Of a stretch of 64,000 bases of DNA, positions 54,091-62,528 are shown piece by piece. Position numbers and translations under genes: made by a program. Origin of the DNA: Serratia marcescens (GTDB taxonomy: Bacteria > Pseudomonadota > Gammaproteobacteria > Enterobacterales > Enterobacteriaceae); assembly GCF_029846115.1 (NCBI RefSeq), contig NZ_JARVZZ010000001.1, forward strand, positions 3,224,001-3,288,000, written 5' to 3'. The notes under the pieces were generated by a model, which saw only the letters and a list, made by a program, of their open reading frames with translations, had not been told where the DNA came from and made no database searches. Each line of letters starts with the position of its first letter. Within the stretch, counting starts at the first letter, position 1.

Positions 54091-57000
54091 TTATTCCAAT
54101 GATGTTGATAACGCGCGCAGCAATTGCGTCAGAGCTCGAAGAAGTTGAGCGTTGTTTAAAATGCTGTAATGCGTTTCTGCACAATAACTGAGTTGAACGC
54201 CATGCGAGGATTGCATCTCCCAGCGTTGTGCAAGCTGGGGGTGTTTACGCTGACGTTGCTGGCTAAGCCAAAGCGTCAGCGGTATCGCTATCTGCGGCAG
54301 GGGGCCGGCGTTATTCGTCAGTTCGAACGATTTTTTCAGCGCCCAACAGAAGGTTTCGGCATGTTCCAGCGTGATCTTCTCCGCAAGCACGCTCTGATTC
54401 AGCGCATAGTGCATTTTTATCTCGTCGGCGAAGCTGTCTATCGCATTCGTTTCTTGATGCCGACACAAATGGCGCGCAATACCGAGAGAGTCGAACAGAC
54501 TGAGGTAACTTTGCGCCACGCTGAAACGTCGCTTCACGGCGGTCCGTTGGGCGGGCAAACCGCTGTCGACAACCAACGCATGCGCAAAGGGCGCGCCTTG
54601 TTCCGTGGCCTGCGCCGCCATATGGACAGCTAATTGGCCGCCCAATGACCAGCCGGCGATAACGGCCGTGCCGCGTTTGGCACGCGGTATGGCCGCCAAA
54701 TGGGAGGCGGCCAATCGCTGCAGGGTGAGTGTGTCGTCGGCACCGGGTGCGGCCAACCCCGGGCTGGCGATGGTGATGATGTTGGCGCAGGCGCAAAGCT
54801 GTTTTGTCCACTTTGCATATTGATGAACCTGGCCGCCGGCGCCATGCACCAAATACAAGGTGGGCAGAGAGGGGCGATCGGCTGAGCCGGACAGCATCGA
54901 TAACGGCAGGGGCGCATTCTCGCGCAGACGCTCGGCAAGTTTATCGAGCTGTGAGTAGCCGAGGATTTCCGCCAGGGTTAATTCCACATTAAGGGCGCGC
55001 TTGATGTTGCCCAAGAACGTGATGCCGGAAAGCGAGCTGCCGCCATTGCTGAAGAAGCTGGCATGTGGGTCGATCTTGTCTGGAGTACAGCCTAACGTAT
55101 CCGCCAACAGCTCTCGTAGTAGCATGAGTTCCGCGGACGCGGCGGGTGCAACCTCGCTGGCCTGACTCCGTTCGGTGCCTGGCGAGAGCAAGGTGCGATC
55201 CAATTTGCCGTTGCGTGAAAGCGGGAAACGTTCAATGAGGTGATAGCGGGATGGCGCCATATACGCGGGCAATGCGGCCGTAACCTGCTCGCGTATTCTT
55301 TGCTCTGCCTGGACGCTGGCTTTCCCCGCCTCGGTCAATGTGATGTAGGCTTCCAGATGCGGTGTGCCGTTCCCGGTTTCATCGCGACAGACGACACACG
55401 CTTCAGCGACCAGTTCGCTGCTTTTGAGCGCGAATTCGACGTCACCCAATTCGACGCGAAAACCCTGCAGTTTCACCTGTTGGTCTTCGCGGCCGAGAAA
55501 CTCGATGTAACCGCTGCGATGCCAACGGCCGCGATCGCCGGTGCGGTATATGCGTTCTCCGGTGGTTGGGAAAAGCACAAAGCTGCCGGCGGTGGTTTGG
55601 CTATCGCGCCAATACTCGCGGGCAACGCCAACGCCACCGATATAAATGTCGCCGGTAACGCCGAAACCGCACGGCTCGAGTTTTTCATTCAACACCCACA
55701 TGCTCTGATTTGGCAATGCGGTTCCATAGGGGATGGCGTTTCTGTAGTGCGTATCTCGTGTAACCGGATGATAAATTGACCATATTGCCCCTTCAGTGGC
55801 ACCGCCAAGGCTGGTGATGGTCGCGTTGGGGCAAAGCCGATGTGCCTCGGCGATCAGCTGTGGAGAGATGCGATCGCCGCTCAGCCAAATATGCCGCAGT
55901 TGAGGCAGCGACAGGATGTTTTCTTGTGCGCAATATTGCACCAGCATTTGCAAGATGGCGGGAACCGAGTTCCAGATGCTGATTTGCCGCTGGCGTATCG
56001 CATTTAGCCATGCTGACGGCTCTTTCGCTTCGTGCGGCGATAGCACCGTTACTGATGCACCGGCTAGCCAACTGCCGAACAGGTCATAGACCGATAAATC
56101 GAAGGCCAGATCGGCGAGTGCCAATACGTTGTCACGATGAGAAACGTTAAACAGTCGGTTCATGGTCAGCAAGGTATTGGTGACGGCCCCCTGTTCCATA
56201 GCCACACCTTTTGGCGTACCGGTCGTCCCCGACGTATAAATGACATAGGCGAGCGCTTCCGCTTCGCCTGGCGGGAAGGGCGCTGTGTCTAGGACATGAG
56301 GGGAAAACAGCGCCTCCAGATCCTGAACGCGGATAGTCTGCGGATAGCGGGCGTGATGGTGAGCCTGGTTGCTCAAAACCCAGGCGCAACCTGATATCCG
56401 CATAATGGCCGCTGCGCGGGCATCCGGCAATCCTTCGGCCAACGGCAAGTAGGCCCGTCCGGCGAGGATCACGCCGAGCGCCGCAATAGCCTGATGAGCG
56501 CCACGTGGAAGATCGATGGCGATGAGCGCGCCTGGGGCGGTATGGGCGATCAGCCAATGCGCCACGAGGCCGGCGTGCCGCAACAGCCGATCGTAATGCC
56601 ACACGCTATCGCCCTCGTACAACGCCGGGCGATCCGCCTGCTGGAGAGCAGTGTGTAACAGCCGATCGGAAAGAGGTTGCCGCAAGGATGCGGGCATCGC
56701 CTGTCCGACGGAGAGCTGACGCAATTGCCGGTTATCGGCCATTGACGTCAGCGAATAGTGGCCGACGGCCCGCGAGGGATCGCAGGCAATTTGCTGCAGC
56801 AGTAATGCGTAAGCTTGCGCCAATCCGTTAATGCGCTCCGGCGTAAACAGCTTGGCGTTGTATTGCCATTCCAACTGAATGCCCTCCACGCTGGAAATCA
56901 CTTCCAGAACCAGATCAAACTTGGGCGGCGCATAGCGTCTCGGCAGGGTGTTAACCTGCGCACCGCCAATATTCAGCTCATTGCTTTTGCGATGTTGGCA

Positions 57001-58236
57001 GACGAACATGATTTGAAAAATGGGGTGAAACTTGCCGCGCGTGGGCTTGAGTTGTTCAACCAGGTAAGAGAATGGCAACCCTTGATGTTTGAAAGCGCGC
57101 GCAAATTTATTTGCGTTCTTTTGCAGCAGCGTGGTGAAACTGTCGTCGCCAGTGATGATGAATTGGTGGGCGATCGTGTTGACGAAGCTGCCCACGGCGT
57201 CGTTTAACGTCGGCTCGTTCCTGTTGGCGATCGGGCTACCGATGACTACACGCTCCGTCGCAGATTCTCTGGCAATCAGTAACGCGAAGGCGGAGTGCAA
57301 CAGCGTAAACAGCGTCGTACCGTTATGTTTGGCTAACTGGGCCAGGGCCGACTGCAGTTCGTTCGTCAGCGATGTTCTGACGATATTCTGTGTTTTGCCT
57401 GCCGCGGTGATGGCGATATCGTATTCAAGCGCGTGTTTTTCCGGCGCACCATCCAGTTCATCGCGCCAAAACGCCATGCTGTCATCGACATTGGCGACGG
57501 CGAGGAAAGGGTCTTCAAGATAGCGGAAAAATGCCTGGCCGTTGTCATAATGACCATGCTCTTTGTGCACGTGATAGCCACGGCTCAGTTCATCCACCAG
57601 CAAATTGGCCGTCCAGCCGTCGACCACGCAATGGTGAAAGGTCAAGAACAGATAGTGGTGCTGCGCGCTCTTTCTCAAGATCCGGCAGCGCAGGGGATAC
57701 TCGGCACCGAGATCAAACGGAATCGTGCACTGGGCGTTAAGCGCCGCCAGCATACTTTTTTGCTGCTCCTCACTATTCAGCCCGCTGATGTCCTCGAGGC
57801 TGTGTTCGAAAATGGTTTCATCAGGATGCACGATGTCAACGGTGATGGTTTCCCCGTCTAGCCGATAGCGGCCGCAAAGCGCACCGTGCCGCTTGAGCAG
57901 TTTTTTCAGCGCGGTGAGTAAACGCGCGGGTTCAAAGGGCCCCAGGATCTCTTTGGCGATCGGAATGTTATACAGCGGGCTGTTCTTGGTGAAGTTTTCA
58001 TACAGCCACAGGTATTGCCCCGCGTAGTGATTGACGGTGTAACAAGGCTTCTCCCCGGTGTCTCGCTCTGCATTATCTGGCGTACAAACAGATAAAAATG
58101 CGGTGATGTCTTCCTGCACCGCACTGAGTGCGGCGGCGTCGACATGCTCGATGGCTTGGCGTCGAGGCGACAGCTCGCCGAATGTGGCTCCCTGTTTCGC
58201 CATTTCCATCAGATTGATCAGGCCGATGACGCTCAT
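54091..58236 (-). CDS. NRPS, termination module: docking-like segment-C-A(Cys)-PCP-TE
   Basis: Nonribosomal peptide synthetase of 1381 residues. Residues 1-50 resemble an N-terminal TubC-like docking segment. The condensation domain (about 65-490) has HHCVVDG at 201-207, a normal HHxxxDG motif, not the DxxxxDxxS of cyclisation domains. The A domain (about 525-1015) has YTSGTTGTPKG at 667-677. Its hand-read specificity code is D713 L714 Y717 N756 W784 S786 L810 I818 W819 K1011 (DLYNWSLIWK), one residue from classical cysteine codes. The carrier serine is S1068 (SNGGSSLS). The thioesterase has GWSLGG with S1197, D1224 and H1356. It overlaps the upstream NRPS gene by one base (TGATG). Confidence 0.92.
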   Translation of the reverse strand: MSVIGLINLMEMAKQGATFGELSPRRQAIEHVDAAALSAVQEDITAFLSVCTPDNAERDTGEKPCYTVNHYAGQYLWLYENFTKNSPLYNIPIAKEILGPFEPARLLTALKKLLKRHGALCGRYRLDGETITVDIVHPDETIFEHSLEDISGLNSEEQQKSMLAALNAQCTIPFDLGAEYPLRCRILRKSAQHHYLFLTFHHCVVDGWTANLLVDELSRGYHVHKEHGHYDNGQAFFRYLEDPFLAVANVDDSMAFWRDELDGAPEKHALEYDIAITAAGKTQNIVRTSLTNELQSALAQLAKHNGTTLFTLLHSAFALLIARESATERVVIGSPIANRNEPTLNDAVGSFVNTIAHQFIITGDDSFTTLLQKNANKFARAFKHQGLPFSYLVEQLKPTRGKFHPIFQIMFVCQHRKSNELNIGGAQVNTLPRRYAPPKFDLVLEVISSVEGIQLEWQYNAKLFTPERINGLAQAYALLLQQIACDPSRAVGHYSLTSMADNRQLRQLSVGQAMPASLRQPLSDRLLHTALQQADRPALYEGDSVWHYDRLLRHAGLVAHWLIAHTAPGALIAIDLPRGAHQAIAALGVILAGRAYLPLAEGLPDARAAAIMRISGCAWVLSNQAHHHARYPQTIRVQDLEALFSPHVLDTAPFPPGEAEALAYVIYTSGTTGTPKGVAMEQGAVTNTLLTMNRLFNVSHRDNVLALADLAFDLSVYDLFGSWLAGASVTVLSPHEAKEPSAWLNAIRQRQISIWNSVPAILQMLVQYCAQENILSLPQLRHIWLSGDRISPQLIAEAHRLCPNATITSLGGATEGAIWSIYHPVTRDTHYRNAIPYGTALPNQSMWVLNEKLEPCGFGVTGDIYIGGVGVAREYWRDSQTTAGSFVLFPTTGERIYRTGDRGRWHRSGYIEFLGREDQQVKLQGFRVELGDVEFALKSSELVAEACVVCRDETGNGTPHLEAYITLTEAGKASVQAEQRIREQVTAALPAYMAPSRYHLIERFPLSRNGKLDRTLLSPGTERSQASEVAPAASAELMLLRELLADTLGCTPDKIDPHASFFSNGGSSLSGITFLGNIKRALNVELTLAEILGYSQLDKLAERLRENAPLPLSMLSGSADRPSLPTLYLVHGAGGQVHQYAKWTKQLCACANIITIASPGLAAPGADDTLTLQRLAASHLAAIPRAKRGTAVIAGWSLGGQLAVHMAAQATEQGAPFAHALVVDSGLPAQRTAVKRRFSVAQSYLSLFDSLGIARHLCRHQETNAIDSFADEIKMHYALNQSVLAEKITLEHAETFCWALKKSFELTNNAGPLPQIAIPLTLWLSQQRQRKHPQLAQRWEMQSSHGVQLSYCAETHYSILNNAQLLRALTQLLRALSTSLE

Positions 58237-61200
58237 CAGTGCACTCCTTCCATGTTGACGTCGATAGCGTTCCCTGTTCGACCGCTTTTATTCGGGCGTT
58301 TGTCGCTGTGGGCGGAAATCAAATTCAGCCAATGCGACAAGCTACACAACTGCACTCCCGGGTTTCTCCGCTGTGCCATTGTGAAGGCGGCGCGATGATC
58401 GAAATTCTCGCCATCATCGAAACCGAAGATCCTCAGTACGCAGCCGTTCAATCGCTCATTGGCCGTATCGAACCGGATGTGCGGGAAATAGCCAAGCCGC
58501 GCGGAAAAGGCTATCAACTCAGTAACGCCGGCGTCGACAGCTTGGCGGCGCGAATCGGCTTTATGCAGCAACAGCAGTCGCTCATGCCGAAAATCGCGCA
58601 GCAGGCCTTGCGTGAGTCTGGCGCCGCCGACCGTATCATGCATAAAGATCATGTAGTTAACTCGGCCGGGCAGGGCGTGCAGCAGGGCCGAAAGCGCATC
58701 AAGCCAACTGGCATATTGCGTGGCTTCGTTCGGTACGTTGAATATGGCCGCGTTCAGCGGCCATTCAGCATGCAATGGCAACGCCTGCGGTGACAGAATG
58801 TCCACACCGTGTTTGTCGGCGAGGGCGGCCAACAAAAGCCGTTCATCTGCGCCTTCGGGTGATTGAATAAACAGCCGGCTGCTGGCCGGCGCCTCGGTTG
58901 ACAGACGGCGGCCGATAGCGCATCGGATGTTCAGATGCTGCGGATCCAGGCCATAGCGTGCATGGGCCAGCTGCGTTAGGTGTCGGCAGAAATCGGTGAG
59001 TCTCGGATGTTCAAAAATGTCGCTCAGGTTCAGATCCAACCGACAGTGGGCGTTAAGCGCGTTAATGATTTTTATGGCCTGCAGCGACTCACCGCCGAGC
59101 GTGAAGAAGTCGCCATCGTCACTCCCCAGCGTCGCCAGCCAAACCTCATGCACCAGGGTGTTGAATGTCGTCGAACGCAATTCCCGTGTGGGTTCAGGCA
59201 TCCGGGATTGTCTTTCCAGGGTGCGATAATCAATCTTGCCGTTAGCCAGTTTGACCAGCGGCGTTGGATGATGCACGAAGCGCTGAGGAATATGTGCACT
59301 GGGCAGTTCGCCGTACAGCGTTCGGCGCATTGCCTCGCTGAGCGGCTGCCGGCTGTGATAATGCGCATACAGTTCCGTTCCCGCGTCGCCGCTTTTGGCC
59401 AGTACGGCAATTTCGACAATTGCGGGCAACCGGGCCAGACAGCTTTCTATCTCACCCATATTGACGCGTTGCCCGGCGATTTTCGCTTCACGAATTTTGC
59501 GGCCAAGGAACAGCAACTGCCCATCCTGGCGCTGGCAGGCGATATCGCCGGTACGAAAGGCGGGCATGGGATGGCCGTTAACCTCAAGGGTGACGAACTT
59601 TTCCGCGCTCAGCGTTGGCTGATGCAAATACCCCAGGCCGACGGTCGCTCCGGCTATCAGTAATTCGCCGCTGCAGCCGAGCGGCAACAGCCTGAGATCC
59701 TCGCCGACGATCGCCGTGTATATACCGTCCAGCGGTGCGCCTATCGTCACGGCGGTGCCATCGTTTTTGATTTCCGCGGCCGTCGCCACCACGGTTGTCT
59801 CGGTTGGGCCGTAGGAGTTGAATAACTTTCTGCCTTTGGGATAGTGCGCGAACCAGCGTTCTTTGGATCGCGGTGAAAGGCTTTCGCCGCCGATGATAAC
59901 TGTAGTGACGGCCGGCGGCAGCGTCTGTTCACCACCGGAGGCGAACAGCATCTCATTAAAGTAGGCGGTCGGCAGATCCAACAGGCTGATTTGATGATCG
60001 GCGCAGAATGTGAAGAACGCGGCAAAGCTGTGCTTGACGGCCTCGGGGGCGATACACAGGTGGGCGCCGGCACCCAGCGTCATGAAAATTTCTTCAATGC
60101 ACGCATCGAAATGCAAGGGCGCAAATTGCAACACGCGTTCGTGCGGTTGAATGCCATAGCATGTTATCGCCGCATCGACAAAAACGCTGAGAGCATGTCG
60201 GGCGCCTATCACGCCTTTAGGCATTCCCGTCGAGCCAGAGGTAAACATGATATAGCCGGTTCCGTCCGGGAACGCCGGCGCCTCAGTCGCTGTTTGCCGG
60301 CGAAACACGGTGAAGTGCGCGAAATCCGCCGGCATATCGAGTGTCGATGCGCGCCAATGCGCCAATGCGTCAGGTTCGGAATGAAAGGAGGGAAGTGTGC
60401 GATCGGTAATCAGGATAGCGTCGCTAAATTGTTCAAGTCGCTGACGATGAGCCGCGCCATCCCCTTTGGCATTCAGGTTGACGAACGGCATTTTCAACTG
60501 CAGCGCAGCAAGCATGCAGATGATGGCTTCCGGCCCTTGCGGCAAGTCGAGCAACAGCACGGTGTTCGCGGCACGGGCGGGGGCGAGGGCATCGGCCAGC
60601 GCACGCCACTGTTGCTGCAAAACGGCATAAGACAGCGCTCTTAGCGACAACGAAGCGTGTGCGGGCGTGAGGATCGCCGTGCGTTGCGGCGCTTGAACGA
60701 CGGCACGATCGATACGTTGCATTATATCGACCACGTTGTCGTTGGCTGCTTTACCCTGCAGCGAGAGCGGGAAACGTTGTCGCAATGCCGCGACAGAAAG
60801 ATTTTCCGGGTTGTTGTACAGCAAGGCGCATAAGGTCTGTATCCCCTGGCTGTGCCGCACCAGGCTGGCCGCATCGTAAAGCCCTGAGTCGGCATCGATC
60901 TCCAGCCGAAGCGTTTGGTTATCGAGATCGGGACGCATGTTGAAGACCAGATCCTGCGCGCCTCCTGAGCGTAAATTACGGATTTCGCTGCGCTGCGCGG
61001 AAGAAAATGAGGCTGCCGCTTCAAAGGGAATGATATTGACCACGATGTTGAACAGCGGCGAGCGGCTGGTGACGCTCCGCAGACTTTTTATCTCTTCGTA
61101 ACGGAATGCTTGATGTTTTTTGAGTTGCCTGAGTATGTGTTCAATGGTTTGCGCCAACTGTCGGCATGAGGCCGTGTCCTCAATATCGAGAGTCAAGGGA

Positions 61201-62042
61201 ACAACGTTGGTCTTGCAAGTCAGCGCCTGCCTCGTCAGGGAGTCTGTTCGCGCCATCATTGGGACGCCGATCGTTTGCTGTTTCTCGCCGGTACACAAGT
61301 ACAAATATGCCATCACTGCCACGAAAGTGCGCGCCAGCCAAGAAGGGTGCCCGGTTTGCAGCGCAAGGCGCTCGGCAGGATAGGGCAACGACGTCACATG
61401 GCGGATCGTCTGTCCCGAAGGAATATTGGCGCAGGCTAATGTCATCGGGTCTGGCAGTGAGGCGCTGGCCGTTTGCCAAAAATGTCGGTCCGCTTGATAG
61501 GCGGCTGACTGTTTGTACTCAGATTCAGCCCTGAGCAAGGCATCGATCGCAGGTACGTCTTGCGGTTGCTGCGTTTGGCCTCGGTAGGCCTGCGCCACTT
61601 GATGGATCAGCAAATAAGTGCCGTAACCATCAAGCAGCAGATGGTGGCTGCAGAAATACCACAGAAAGCGTTGCTCACCCAGTCTGATGATTTTTTGTCT
61701 GAATAACGGCGCAGCGTTCAACGAGAAGGGGCGCTTAGCATCCGCTTCCATTAATTCGATAGCGGTGGCCATATCGTTGGCGTGCTGTGAAAGATCTACC
61801 CATTCCACTGAGATGTTGGCGGTGACGGGATATTGATAAGGCGTGCCGTTATCTTCATCAAACAAAACGTGCAACGTCGGCGTTTGGCTGATGACGTGAT
61901 GAATGGCACGTTTCATTCTTGCGATATCGAGAGTGTGATTTATTTCGACATATTCCGCGATATTATAGCTCGATTTGTCATCGCCGATTTTGGTGCCATA
62001 GTAAAATCCCGTCTGTGAATCCAATAGTTGATGCTTGCTCAT
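58236..62042 (-). CDS. NRPS, first visible module: C-A-PCP plus unknown C-terminal domain
   Basis: Nonribosomal peptide synthetase of 1268 residues. A complete condensation domain (about 1-425) has HHLLLDG at 133-139, so an acyl or peptidyl donor is expected from another protein. The A domain (about 440-940) has FTSGSTGMPKG at 600-610 and YGPTE at 744-748. Its hand-read code is DAEAIGSVVK (D646 A647 E650 A693 I716 G718 S743 V751 V752 K936), which resembles lysine-type codes such as that of bacitracin synthetase. The carrier serine is S986 in LGGESL. Residues about 1030-1268 form an extra domain I do not recognise; no GxSxG is present. Product unknown. Confidence 0.9.
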   Translation of the reverse strand: MSKHQLLDSQTGFYYGTKIGDDKSSYNIAEYVEINHTLDIARMKRAIHHVISQTPTLHVLFDEDNGTPYQYPVTANISVEWVDLSQHANDMATAIELMEADAKRPFSLNAAPLFRQKIIRLGEQRFLWYFCSHHLLLDGYGTYLLIHQVAQAYRGQTQQPQDVPAIDALLRAESEYKQSAAYQADRHFWQTASASLPDPMTLACANIPSGQTIRHVTSLPYPAERLALQTGHPSWLARTFVAVMAYLYLCTGEKQQTIGVPMMARTDSLTRQALTCKTNVVPLTLDIEDTASCRQLAQTIEHILRQLKKHQAFRYEEIKSLRSVTSRSPLFNIVVNIIPFEAAASFSSAQRSEIRNLRSGGAQDLVFNMRPDLDNQTLRLEIDADSGLYDAASLVRHSQGIQTLCALLYNNPENLSVAALRQRFPLSLQGKAANDNVVDIMQRIDRAVVQAPQRTAILTPAHASLSLRALSYAVLQQQWRALADALAPARAANTVLLLDLPQGPEAIICMLAALQLKMPFVNLNAKGDGAAHRQRLEQFSDAILITDRTLPSFHSEPDALAHWRASTLDMPADFAHFTVFRRQTATEAPAFPDGTGYIMFTSGSTGMPKGVIGARHALSVFVDAAITCYGIQPHERVLQFAPLHFDACIEEIFMTLGAGAHLCIAPEAVKHSFAAFFTFCADHQISLLDLPTAYFNEMLFASGGEQTLPPAVTTVIIGGESLSPRSKERWFAHYPKGRKLFNSYGPTETTVVATAAEIKNDGTAVTIGAPLDGIYTAIVGEDLRLLPLGCSGELLIAGATVGLGYLHQPTLSAEKFVTLEVNGHPMPAFRTGDIACQRQDGQLLFLGRKIREAKIAGQRVNMGEIESCLARLPAIVEIAVLAKSGDAGTELYAHYHSRQPLSEAMRRTLYGELPSAHIPQRFVHHPTPLVKLANGKIDYRTLERQSRMPEPTRELRSTTFNTLVHEVWLATLGSDDGDFFTLGGESLQAIKIINALNAHCRLDLNLSDIFEHPRLTDFCRHLTQLAHARYGLDPQHLNIRCAIGRRLSTEAPASSRLFIQSPEGADERLLLAALADKHGVDILSPQALPLHAEWPLNAAIFNVPNEATQYASWLDALSALLHALPGRVNYMIFMHDTVGGARLTQGLLRDFRHERLLLLHKADSRRQAVDAGVTELIAFSARLGYFPHIRFDTANERLNGCVLRIFGFDDGENFDHRAAFTMAQRRNPGVQLCSLSHWLNLISAHSDKRPNKSGRTGNAIDVNMEGVH

Positions 62043-62069
62043 CGGCTCATCCCTGATGTTTATTTTTCT

Positions 62070-62510
62070 TTATTTTTTTACCGTCATCAGTTTGCCCGTT
62101 CGGCGGGAACGCCATACAACCGTGCGACGTTCTGCGATTGGGTAAACTGTTTTAAGGTGTTCCAAACATAAATGCGCGCTGCCTGGCTTGCAGCAAAAGT
62201 CTAAAATACACAGCGTGCCGCCCTCATCCCATTCTGAGTTATGCAGAAGAAACTGCGGATCGTTAATAAATCGACCCAGCGTCTCATCTCTCAGGTAGGC
62301 CCAGGTTATATATCCTAACGGATTATCCAAATGATCGAATAATATTTTGAATTGATTTTGATTAATCGCTTCCTGAGTCCATAGCTGCAACGTTTTTATA
62401 TGGTACAAACTGTAATTTTTATTCATCAACATACAGCTAACGGCGAAGCCCAGGCTCTCGTATTGACTGAACTTACTTTTACCCTGCTGGTTTTCTTTGA
62501 TAAAACTCAC
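62070..62510 (-). CDS. HlyC/MchD/MceI-like acyltransferase
   Basis: Protein of 146 residues resembling toxin-activating lysine acyltransferases (HlyC) and the microcin enzymes MchD/MceI, which with MchC/MceJ attach a siderophore to the microcin C-terminus. GYITWAYLRDETLGRFIND aligns with the HlyC core, and CILDFCCKPG with the region of the essential aspartate (HlyC D92). Where HlyC has catalytic His23 (LGHVSW), this protein has LGFAVS, so that residue appears replaced. Start is GTG at 62510 with GAGG seven bases upstream. It lies 18 bases after the large upstream gene and 27 before the NRPS. Family by eye, supported by context. Confidence 0.75.
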   Translation of the reverse strand: MSFIKENQQGKSKFSQYESLGFAVSCMLMNKNYSLYHIKTLQLWTQEAINQNQFKILFDHLDNPLGYITWAYLRDETLGRFINDPQFLLHNSEWDEGGTLCILDFCCKPGSAHLCLEHLKTVYPIAERRTVVWRSRRTGKLMTVKK

Positions 62511-62528
62511 GAAATATCCTCAGCGTTA

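Noticed and set aside
57600..57720. The condensation domain preceding the cysteine-type A domain might be a heterocyclisation domain
   Set aside because: Its active site reads HHCVVDG (HHxxxDG), not DxxxxDxxS, so a thiazoline-forming role is not supported.
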